From Pyrus communis (taxonomy: Eukaryota; Streptophyta; Magnoliopsida; Rosales; Rosaceae), in assembly GCF_963583255.1 (NCBI RefSeq), contig NC_084805.1, positions 9,664,827-9,728,826 of the forward strand: 64,000 bases of DNA. Direction: 5' to 3'. Positions 25,236 through 34,952 of the stretch are shown here, in pieces. The notes below the pieces were generated by a model. That model ran no database searches, had not been told where the DNA came from, and saw nothing but the letters and a program-made list of their open reading frames with translations. Both the position numbers and the translations under genes were made by a program. Every line of letters starts with the position of its first letter. The first letter of the stretch is position 1.

Positions 25236-26924
25236 ATCTTTTGCTAGTCCTCGAGCAAAACAAAACAAAAGAAACCAGAAACAAAACAAAACGAACAAGT
25301 AAAACACAACCTAAACCTTCCAACAAACGTCTCAGGGATTTCCAAAGCACATGACAAGTTAAAAATCATTATTCCCACAGATTTTAGCCATCTTTACACT
25401 TAAGTACATTCTTACTCATAGTCACCACATACTAGTTCACAATTAAGCATTTAAAACACATTTCGAATGTAGTAACATGCCTTAGAGAATTTGCTCAAAT
25501 CCTTACAAGATATACTCTCGTTTTTCACACAGATTTTCTGACTACACACCCTACACTAGGTATATGTGAGAAGATTGATGTAAACATAAAAATGAACACT
25601 CACATAAATGTATTTCAAAGGAAGCAATTTCTGGAGTTAATAAGCATGTTTAAGCATGATCTCATGAATGGAATGCTACTACTTAGACGCGAGAACCAGT
25701 GACACCATAAGCTCATATCAATTCCAAACTCCACATTTTGAAACACATAACACTCAAGATAGAAGTCAAAGGGTTGTAACGGGGCTAGGGTATTGGCTAA
25801 CAATGAAAGGTGAAGGATAAACAAACATTCTTAAAGCAATAGTGAGCAAAGTATTGAATTAGGCACTTAGAATTCCCTTAAGAACGCAGAAGTCAACTTT
25901 GAACACCCAAGGGAAAATCACACAAAACTTAGGGCCATATTCAACTTTTTGGACCCTTTCTTCAACCATCAACGCTCGTGAGTTCATTCTTACTTATTTT
26001 CACTCTTTTTTTTTTTTTTTTTTTTTGTTTTTTTTTTTTTTTTATGAATCTCAAAACATACATATAAACGTAAGAACAAACTTTTACTCCCCCACACTCA
26101 TTTTCTTGCATAATGTAACTCAAAAGGAATTCATTTAAGTCATGCTCACTATACTTTAAGAACAAGGGTATAGGAAAGTCCTACTCTAGGCTAGGTAAGG
26201 GGTGATGTGGGTTAACAAAGAATAAAGGCTAAACGAGGCTCAACGGGGTTAAAACTTACAATAAATACGAAATATGGGAAGTAAGGCTATTTGGTTATGG
26301 TGGCAACTACACAACTTCATCTTGATATATGTTATGCAATTCAATGTCATGCTTTGAATGAAACGGATATAAGTTCTAGCATTTAGTTCTATCATGATAC
26401 AATTGCATTCTAAGTAGTAACCAAGCAAGGAATAATGAGATCATGCAACAACTTTAGAAAACAAAGAATCACAGAAAATAACTCTCCAAAGAAGGTAATG
26501 GCTCGAGTCTCACAGGGTTGTAGCGTTTGTTTGAGTTCCTTCCTTCAAGCATGTTACAAAAACGAATTTTTCTTTTATGATTGCATGTGAAGTCATACAT
26601 TATAACCATAACTAAGCATAAACCAAGAGTAAACCAAACTTTTCTCTATGTTTATAACTCTTTTTAACAGTCATGCAATTACAAACCAAATCCTCGTCAA
26701 ACGTTGGAAGGTACCCTAAGACACAAACACACAAAAACGACTCAAAACACTCTTTTTAGGCTTTTCAAAACATTTTCTTCAAATTTTTATGTGATTTTCG
26801 GAGTTATAAAACAACACACACTAAAACACTCTAAAACAATTTAAAAACACCTTAAAACAGCAAGGAACAACATTTGAAGTTATGGGTGATAAAATCCCAC
26901 GAATTTGCATTAACAACATTAGTT
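25236..26924 (-). other. 3' noncoding block of element B
   Basis: No coding frame is credible. The block is shared with C (40751-42428), D (47085-48222) and E (63263-64000). A 30-40 nt T-rich run (26007-26043) is A-rich in element sense, and the same place in C and D also holds a homopolymer run of different length. Conserved tracts include TGCTAGTCCTCGAGCAAAAC next to the polypurine tract. Confidence 0.7.
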
Positions 26925-26938
26925 ACCCCCCCACACTT
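26925..26938 (-). other. Second, internal polypurine-like tract (element B)
   Basis: AAGTGTGGGGGGGT in element sense, preceded by CATTGAGGACAATGTTTGAT. It has the same core as the terminal tract but lies 1.7 kb inside. It is conserved in C and E. It may be a relic or an additional plus-strand primer. Confidence 0.55.
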
Positions 26939-27505
26939 AAATCAAACATTGTCCTCAATGTTTTAAGCATAGATTCACACAAAACATAAGTAAACACACA
27001 AAAAGCACTTAAACATACTAAACATGGCAAAATGTAATTAACAAAGAGAAGAGTTTAGGGACGCAAATCTGGTTATGGAGTGTAAATTCCATCTTCTCTT
27101 TGTTGATTGCAATGAGGCTTGATCTTGATGATTCCACAGGTTTACTCTCGAACTGGTTTCCGCCCATCATTGATTTTCCTTTGTGCTACTGGGCTGGAGG
27201 ATTCTTTTGGTCTTCCCCGAAGGTCTGAGCTTACCCTTTTGGTCTGTTTCTTTGTTCAATCTTTCCAATTCGTATTGAAAAGGGTTGGAGGATAACTCAG
27301 CCTATGTTTGTCTCCACATGCTTCAATGTATCATTTTCACTTGCCTTACTCGCTCCCCTTTGCAGAAGTGGTCCCTTCTCCGGAAGTGTATCAACCGTTG
27401 AAGATGACTACTCGAGAGCAACGCTAGGTAAGCAATCAGGAATAGATTCCAGGCAGTTGGCTCCAGAACGGAAGACTGACTCCAAGTGCCGGCTGATTGC
27501 TTGTT

Positions 27506-28006
27506 TTACTTTGCCATGCGAGTAAGAACAAGGACAAAGAAAAAGACAGGGAAAGAGCATGATATGAGATACTTTCGCTTTTGACCTTGATGATATGAGA
27601 TACCTTTGCTTTTGAAGAAGCGGTTGGTTGAATCAGCACATGTATTTGTTGTGCTGTTCCCTCCTCGGTCATCTGTACTCCAGACATCTGGTATCATCTT
27701 TGGGGAAGAAGAAAGAATTTAGTATTTCGAAAGGCTTTGCTGGGAGTGCATCCTCAGAGGTGAGGGAGAGTTGGGCATTTTCTTCAGGTTTGCCCTGCCA
27801 TAAAAGACGAAGGTCGACATATATAGAGATAATAGCAAGTGGTGGTACTTTTTACCTTTGTCGACAAACGTTTTGATCCCGCAACTATGGCTTTTTGAAA
27901 TAGTGGCGCCTCTTCGATTTTTGAATACGCCTCTTCGATTTCTGAGCAGGCGCCCCTTCGATTTCTGAGCGACACGTGGTAGTGCAGATGCGGCTCCTTT
28001 TGACAA
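27506..28006 (-). pseudogene. Broken copy of the 175-residue sense ORF (element B)
   Basis: The frame 28006-27719 (from QKSKGRLLRNRRGVFKNRR to SQQSLSKY) and frame 27697-27506 (MIPDVWST to VFFFVLVLTRMAK) match the intact 175-residue ORFs of C and E. A TCA to TAA change ends the first part and the reading differs after WST. The N-terminal half is very basic and the C-terminal tail hydrophobic. Because the frame is lost here, a protein role is doubtful. The region may matter as DNA or RNA, since its 5' half overlaps the promoter-like block of the antisense gene. Confidence 0.5.
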
Positions 28007-28340
28007 AGCTACACGCGTCTTCTGAAAAGCAGAGAAAGCGTCGCCGAACTTTGCGCTTGTCGGCTAAAGATGTGTAGTTGTGATGATGGCCTCCACGTGT
28101 TGTTTGAAAAGAAGAAATCTTTTGACAAAGTTGAACGCGCCTTCTGAAAAGCCGAGAAAGCGTCGCCTAAATTACGCCGAAAATTCCGGCTTTTTGAATT
28201 GGTGGACGCGTCGCCTTGGCTTTTTTATTGAGCTATCGATCACCACAACAAACACACACTGAAGATTTCCCATTCTTGAAAATCGACTCCGGCCCTTTGA
28301 AATTTAACTCCATCCCTTCTCTTTGAACACTTTTGAAAAA
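27898..28340 (+). promoter_or_regulatory. Promoter-like block of the antisense gene (element B)
   Basis: The block is GC-rich against the surrounding DNA. It has three CCTCTTCGATTTCTGA-type units (27903-27970), a G-box CACGTG at 27973-27978, two copies of a 48-bp module at 27998-28045 and 28120-28167 (TTTTGACAAAG, then ACGCG, CTTCTGAAAAGC, GAGAAAGCGTCGCC), and a second G-box at 28094-28099. TTGAC is a W-box core and CGCG is the CAMTA core. The layout is conserved in C and E. Promoter function is inferred. Confidence 0.55.
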
Positions 28341-29018
28341 ATGGCAAACTCATCGAACCTTAGCTTGGAATTGAGCCTTAGCAGTGATACGGGCGCGCCG
28401 CGTCAAGGTAACGTATGGCGCCCTTCTTTTTTATCTTCTAACGGTCTTCTTACAGGTGAAGACTCCGTGATGCAAGACGCCACAACAGCTACAATAGTAG
28501 CTAGGAACCTCCTCACACCAAAAGATAGTAGGCTGCTGTCAGGACGGTCCGATGAGTTGGCCGTTCAAGAGTATCTCGCACTTAGTGTTCAGTGTGCGAG
28601 CTCTGTGTCCAACATGGGCCAACGCCTGCTTGCCCGCTCCCGTCAGGTGGAATCATTGATGGCAGAGGTGGAAAGTCTCAAGCAGGAGATCCAGCAGCTG
28701 AAGTATGAGAATAGAAGTTTGCACGTGCTTGCAAACAACTATTCGACGGGCATGAAGAGGAAGCTTGATGAGTTGCAAGAGTCTGAAGGTCGGATTCACA
28801 GTGACCGTCAAAGGTTTTCGTCTTTCCTCCAGAGGCACCTTTTTCCTGGCTCATCCAGCGCTTGGCCAAGTATTGAGGCCTGGAATGCTCAATCTTCGAT
28901 GCCTCCCGCTCCGATGCCTTCTGTTCCTACGCCTTCCACTCCGATGCCTTCTATTCCTACGCCTTCCACTCCAAGAGTAAAGCCACGTAGTGGGGCCTCA
29001 AGCAAACAACCTTTGTGA
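28341..29018 (+). CDS. Antisense EAR/coiled-coil protein (element B), 225 residues
   Basis: The ORF is encoded opposite to gag-pol, between pol and the 3' LTR. I chose ATG 28341 (MANSSNL) over 28323 because only it is shared by C and E. Residues 6-13 (NLSLELSL) contain LxLxL, the EAR pattern that in plant proteins recruits TOPLESS-type co-repressors. Residues about 35-90 form a nearly invariant core (GEDSVMQDATTATIVA and SVQCASSVSNMG). Residues about 98-145 are heptad-like (VESLMAEVESLKQEIQQLKY). The tail is a Pro/Ser repeat (MPS.PTPSTP) of variable length. No known domain is recognised. Compared with C, 15 codons in a core of about 112 differ silently and 4 change the residue, which argues for a translated, selected protein. 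Confidence 0.8.
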   Translation: MANSSNLSLELSLSSDTGAPRQGNVWRPSFLSSNGLLTGEDSVMQDATTATIVARNLLTPKDSRLLSGRSDELAVQEYLALSVQCASSVSNMGQRLLARSRQVESLMAEVESLKQEIQQLKYENRSLHVLANNYSTGMKRKLDELQESEGRIHSDRQRFSSFLQRHLFPGSSSAWPSIEAWNAQSSMPPAPMPSVPTPSTPMPSIPTPSTPRVKPRSGASSKQPL

Positions 29019-29174
29019 AGCACCATCTTTCTTTGTTTAGCAGTGCCTATCAATAAATCAAACATTTTCTCAATGTTACAATCATAGACTCACACAATTA
29101 ATAAACAAACAAACAATAACAACTAAACAACCTAACAAGGCAGAAACGAAATAGCAACAAAGAAAGATGGTGCT
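29019..29174. repeat. 19-bp inverted repeat between convergent genes (element B)
   Basis: AGCACCATCTTTCTTTGTT at 29019-29037 is perfectly inverted at 29156-29174, with a 118-bp spacer. The spacer is a diverged copy of the AATCAAACATTGTCCTCAATG region found at 26937-27056. It lies directly after the antisense gene stop and before the pol stop, so both convergent transcripts would contain it. Confidence 0.75.
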
Positions 29175-29258
29175 TTCTAAGTCTTCCTTTGTTGAATGCA
29201 TGGGTTGCCTCCCAAGTAGCGCTTTGTTTTACGTCTTGCAGCCGGACGGTACCTCCGT

Positions 29259-32200
29259 TTAAGCTTGACTAGATTCCACGGCATGGAGGGGTACCTCCTC
29301 CACGACATGCTCCTCAAACATCTCGTAATAGGGCTTCAATCGATGCCCATTCACTTTGAATTCTTGCTGCGTCCTTGAACTTTTGATTTGCACTGCACCA
29401 TGAGGGAAAACATTAGTAACAACAAACGGGCCAATCCATTTAGAACGCAACTTACCAGGAAACAAACGTAGGCGAGAGTTGAAAAGTAACACTTTCTGCC
29501 CAACTGTGAAGGTCTTGGTTCGAATCATTTTATCATGGAATGCTTTGGTCTTGGCTTTGTACATCCGGGCATTCTCATAGGCTTCATTCCGAATCTCCTC
29601 AAGTTCATTCAATTGGAGCTTCCTATGAACTCCCGCTGCATCTATGTCCATGTTGAAAGTCTTCACGGCCCAATGTGCCTTGTGCTCTAACTCTACGGGC
29701 AAATGACATGGCTTACCATAGACGAGCCGAAAAGGTGACATCCCAATGGGTGTTTTGTATGCCGTACGATATGCCCACAGTGCATCATCTAAACGTAAGC
29801 TCCAATCCCTCCTTGTTGGTCCAACGGTCTTCTCCAAAATTTGTTTGATTTCTCGGTTAGACACCTCGGCTTGGCCATTTGTTTGAGGATGGTAAGGTGT
29901 GGAGACCTTATGGTTGACATGGTACTTTCTTAGCAACGCCTCAATGGTCCGATTGCAAAAGTGAGACCCTCCATCACTTATGATTACTCTCGGCATTCCA
30001 AACCTAGCAAAAATGTTAGTTTTCACGAAATCTGCAACCACCTTAGAATCGTTAGTACGGGTGGCTTTTGCTTCCACCCATTTAGAAACATAATCAACGG
30101 CTAGCAAGATATAAGTGAAACCATAAGATGGAGGGAAAGGGCCCATGAAATCAATGCCCCAAACATCAAAAATTTCAACATTAAAGACAGGGGTTTGCGG
30201 CATTTGGTCCTTGGTACCTATGTTACCCATTCGTTGGCAACGATCACAAGACATACAAAAGGTTCTAGCATCCCTAAATATAGTCGGCCAATAAAAACCA
30301 CACTCTGGAACCTTGAGGGCAGTGCGTTGTGTGCCAAAATGACCACCACATGCATATGTGTGACAAAAGCTTAGAATTGAGTGAAATTCAGAATTATGCA
30401 CACATCTACGTACAATTTGATCTGAGCAATACTTCCACAAATAAGGGTCATCCCAAACATAGAAACGTGCATCATTTTTAAGCTTATCACGTTGGTGCTT
30501 GTTTAGTTCATTTGGAATTTGTTTAGCCACCAAGTAATTCACTAAATCTGCATACCATGGTTCACTTACCTTAATGGATAGCAGCTGCTCATCAGGAAAA
30601 GTTTCAGGGATAGGTACGGCATGTTCATGCTCCTCGTGGATCATTCGGCTTAAATGGTCAGCCACTACATTCTCGCTTCCTTTCGTATCCCGGATTTCAA
30701 TATCAAATTCTTGAAGAAGAAGAATCCAACGGATAAGCCTCGGCTTTGCTTCCTTTTTCGTGATCAAGTACCTCAAAGCTGCATGATCAGAATAAACGAT
30801 TACTTTAGTACCAATTAAATATGAACGGAATTTATCTAAAGCAAAAACCACAGCTAGAAGTTCTTTTTCCGTCGTGGAGTAGTTCAATTGGGCATCATTG
30901 AGAGTCCGAGAGGCATAGTATATGACATGCGGCCGCTTGTCTCTTCTTTGTCCTAGAACAGCTCCTAATGCATAGTCGGATGCATCGCACATGAGCTCGA
31001 ACGGAAGGCTCCAATCTGGAGGTACAATAATGGGGGCTGAGACTAGCTTCTCCTTGAGTTGGTTAAATGCCGAATTACACTCTTCATCAAACTTGAATGG
31101 CACATCTTTTTGAAGCAATCGGCAAAGAGGGTTGGACATCTTGGAGAAGTCCTTGATAAAACGCCTATAGAACCCTGCATGGCCAAGAAACGAACGTACC
31201 TCTCTAACCGAAGTAGGAGAGGGTAAGTGACGTACAAGGTCTATTTTCGATTTATCTACTTCAATTCCTTTTTCTGAAACAATATGTCCTAAAACTATAC
31301 CTTGTTTCACCATAAAGTGACATTTCTCCCAATTCAAGACAAGGTTAGTTTCAACACATCGTTTCAAAATTAAGGTTAGATTATCCAAGCAATTATCAAA
31401 TGAACTCCCAAACACACTGAAATCATCCATGAAAACCTCAATGATCTTTTCAACAAAATCGGAAAATATACTTACCATACACCTTTGGAAAGTGGCCGGT
31501 GCGTTGCATAAGCCAAATGACATGCGACGATAAGCAAATGTTCCAAAGGGACATGTGAATGTGGTCTTCTCTTGATCATCCGGGGCTATCACAATTTGGT
31601 TATATCCAGAGTATCCATCAAGAAAACAGTAAAAGGCATGACCGGCTAACCTTTCGAGCATCTGGTCGATGAATGGCAAAGGAAAGTGATCTTTCCTAGT
31701 CATGGCATTTAGCTTCCGGTAATCGATACATACTCGCCATCCAGTCTGAATGCGTGTAGGTACGAGCTCATTCTCATCATTCTTGATAACAGTTACTCCG
31801 GACTTCTTGGGAACGACTTGAACTGGAGAGACCCAACGGCTATCGGAGATAGGGTAGATCACTCCGCAATCCAAAAGCTTGATTATTTCCTTCTTCACCA
31901 CTTCCATCATCGGAGGGTTGAGACGGCGTTGAGCCTCTCGGGATGGCTTAGTCCCCTCCTCAAGAAGTATACGGTGCATGCATGTGGTAGGGCTTATTCC
32001 TTTAATGTCGGCCAAAGTCCACCCTATGGCCGTTTTGTGTTCTCGCAGCACCCTCACAAGCTTCTCCTCCTCCATTGCCGTGAGACTTGATGAAATGATG
32101 ACGGGCAATGTTTCGCCTTCTCCCAAAAACACATACTTCAAATGGTCCGGCAACGGCTTAAGTTCAAGCGATGGTGCCTGAACAACAGAAGGTAGCATCT

Positions 32201-34823
32201 TAGTGGAAACTGAATTTGAAAGTGAGAGTGGAACCTTACCATATTGTTATGGCAATGACTCAAGGGCTGCCACAACCTCAATTATTTCTTCACTAGAACC
32301 CATGGCAAAGAATTCCTCCTCCTTGCCGTGGCCTTGCATTGGCCCAAATCCTTCATTTTTGCAGTCTATGGCCTTAGTGATTGTTGTTTCCAGGGCGTCC
32401 TCGTTCAATTCTTCAAGGTATACCTGCGCCAAAGAATCGATAACATCAATGGAAAAACAAGAATGGTCATCAACGGGATATCTCATAGTTTCAGAAATAT
32501 TAAAATCAATCACTTCCCCATCGAATTCCATTGTTAAGGTGCCTTTGTATACATCAATCTTCGTTCGGGCCGTCTTCATGAATGGCCTACCAAGGAGAAT
32601 CGGCAAAGATGTAGAATGGGCTGAATCCTCCATGTCTAGGACGTAGAAATCAGCCGGAAAAATTAAATGGTTCACCTGCACAAGCACATCTTCCAAAACT
32701 CCTTTTGGATACGCGTTAGAACGATCGGCCAATTGTATAATTACACCATCTTGTTTTAATTCACCCAAATTGATAGATGCATAAATAGAATAAGGCATCA
32801 CATTTATAGATGCACCTAAATCAAGCATGGCATGTTCAAAACGATTATGTCCAATCACACAAGGAATCGTGAAACTACCGGGGTCTTTGCACTTGGTAGG
32901 CAGTTTACGTTGCAAAACAGCGGACACATTCTCGCTTACCTTCACTACCTCTTTGTTTGCCCTTCTTCTCTTTGTATTGCATAGGTCCTTGAGGAATTTA
33001 GCATACTTTGGAACCTGTTTGATTGCATCGAGAAGCGGTATGTTCACTTGCACCTTCCGGAACGTTTCAAGAATGTCCTTCTCGCTTTCTTCCTTTTTTT
33101 CTTGCATGAACCTGCGAGGAAAAGGTACATTGGGCAGATTAGGACGTGAAGTACATGAATTTGAACTTAAATTACCTGATTTGGCCGAGTTAGGGTGATT
33201 GGGGGCCTGCGGCATTGGGTTTTTCACCCTTACCGTGGGTGAGCTAGACACTTCCTCAGGTTGTGTCGTCTCTTCATCTACTTTCTGGGCAGATTTGGGA
33301 TTGTTTGGCTCGGTCCCAACTTCTTTTCCACCCCTTAGGGTGATGGCCTTGGCGGATTTGAATCCTCCCTTTGGATTGACTGTGGTTGAGCTAGGAAGCT
33401 TTCCTTGCTCTCTAATCTGTCCAAGGAACTCAGAAATCTACCCTATTTGTTTCTTCATATCCATCATCTCCTTCTCGTTATTTGCTATCCGGTTGTTTTG
33501 ATTTTGCAACCCCTGCGAAATAGAGGTTAGTAATTGCATAGCTTGATCACTTTCCAAGGACGTACCTGAATGAGATGATGCCGAAGGTTGTTGGGGTTGT
33601 TGGGGTGCATACGGCTTGGAATAAAAACCAGGGGGGTTTGGCCTAAATCCTCCTTGTTGGGCAGCTTGTTGTGGCTCCCTCCATTTGAAGTTTGGATGGT
33701 CCCTCCATCCGACATTGTAAGTGTTCGAGTATGGGTTGTTTTGATTTTGTCCTTGGAAACCAATTGCATTGGCAGATTCCCACCCACCATTCTCGATTAG
33801 TTGAGGGCACTTGTCGGATGGATGCCCTTGAATTGAGCACACGCCACAAACTTGGTGTTCTTGTGCTTTTGGACCAATCACAACCTGAGAAACAAGAGAA
33901 TTAAGATTAGCAAGTTGTGATTGAATTTCAGAAATAGCACTCACCTCATTTACACTTTGTTGCCGTGGGGCTTCCCTTTGGCCCACTCCTTCATATTGTT
34001 GAGCGTTGAGCGCTCGGTTGGCTATGAGAATCTTGGCATCCCTTGGTGTTTTGTCCACCAATGCTCCTCCCGCTGATGCATCAAGCATTTGACGTTCGAT
34101 AGGAAGGAGGCCCTCATAGAAATATTGAAGGAGAAGTTCCTCCTTCATTTGATGTTGAGGACATGAAGCTACAAGGCCCTTGAAGCGCTCATAATAAGCC
34201 GGGAATGTCTCACCATGATTCTGTTGAATACCACTAATTTTCTTCCGTAAGAGAATCACTCTCGAAGTAGGGAAGAATTTCTCCAAGAAAGCACGCTTCA
34301 TACTCTCCCACGAAGTCACAGTTCCCGGGGCTAGTTCGTAGAGCCAATCTTTGGCCTTGTCCATAAGTGAAAATGGAAAGGCCTTCATCTTTAATATACT
34401 CCCATCCACATTGACGGGGGTCATGCTCGAACAAACCACCTCGAACTCCTTCAAGTGTTTGTTGGGGTCTTCCATAGACAAACCATGGAACTTCGGAATA
34501 TGGTGTAACAAACTGGATTTGAGTTCAAATTCCTCAGTCTTCCCCTCTGCAGCCGTGGGGTATTGGATACAAAGAGGCAATGCATTATCCAAACCCGAGG
34601 CCGAAAGCTCCTTGATGGTTCTATTATCTGCTGCCATGGCTTGTTTTTCTTCAAAAATCTGATCTGTGGGCTTTTCTTCTACACCTACTTCGTCTTCTTC
34701 ACGCCCAGGTTGTGGTGGAGGTTGTGGTGGCTCTTGTTGACTCCTCGTTCTCCTCAAAGTGCGTTCAAAATCACCGTCAAAGTCGGAGATGTTCTCTATA
34801 ATAGGCCGAGAGCTACGAGTCAT
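29259..34823 (-). pseudogene. Athila gag-pol polyprotein with two stops (element B)
   Basis: One frame of 1854 codons runs from MTRSSRPIIE at 34823 to 29259. Gag has a capsid core (residues 100-275) and a CX2CX4HX4C knuckle (C326, C329, H334, C339). The protease core DLGASINVMP is near 32822. RT spans about 31946-31316 with FMDD near 31433. RNase H is near 31000-30640 with its D-E-D-D residues present. Integrase has an HHCC zinc finger, Asp-Asp-Glu with 35 residues between the last two, and a GPF motif near its end. Stops interrupt it at 33437-33435 (CAG to TAG) and 32246-32244 (CAA to TAA). Copy A has Gln at both places. It supplies particle, protease, reverse transcription and integration when intact. 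Confidence 0.95.
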
Positions 34824-34929
34824 ACACAGTACCTAAAAAACAAGGAAACAAACAAACTAAGAATCTAAAATAAGAATGCACGAAAAACAAAATATAAAAA
34901 TAAAGACAAAGGATTAGCAAAGTTGCTAA

Positions 34930-34947
34930 TCCCCGGCAACGGCGCCA
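34930..34947 (-). other. Primer binding site, tRNA-Asp type (element B)
   Basis: TGGCGCCGTTGCCGGGGA in element sense, 5 nt inside the 5' LTR, a perfect match to the expected tRNA-Asp complement. Confidence 0.92.
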
Positions 34948-34952
34948 AAATT

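Noticed and set aside
25985..26045. Poly-T run as the tail of a LINE or SINE
   Set aside because: The run lies within a block shared by B, C and D with no target duplication around it. It is part of the element's noncoding region.
25221..29258. A sense env-like ORF in element B
   Set aside because: No long sense frame with signal peptide or transmembrane features is present. The region holds the antisense gene, its promoter-like block and noncoding DNA.
34925..34950. A tRNA gene suggested by the TCCCCGGCAACGGCGCCA sequence
   Set aside because: Only the 3' end of tRNA-Asp is present, adjacent to an LTR. It is the primer binding site, and no cloverleaf is possible.
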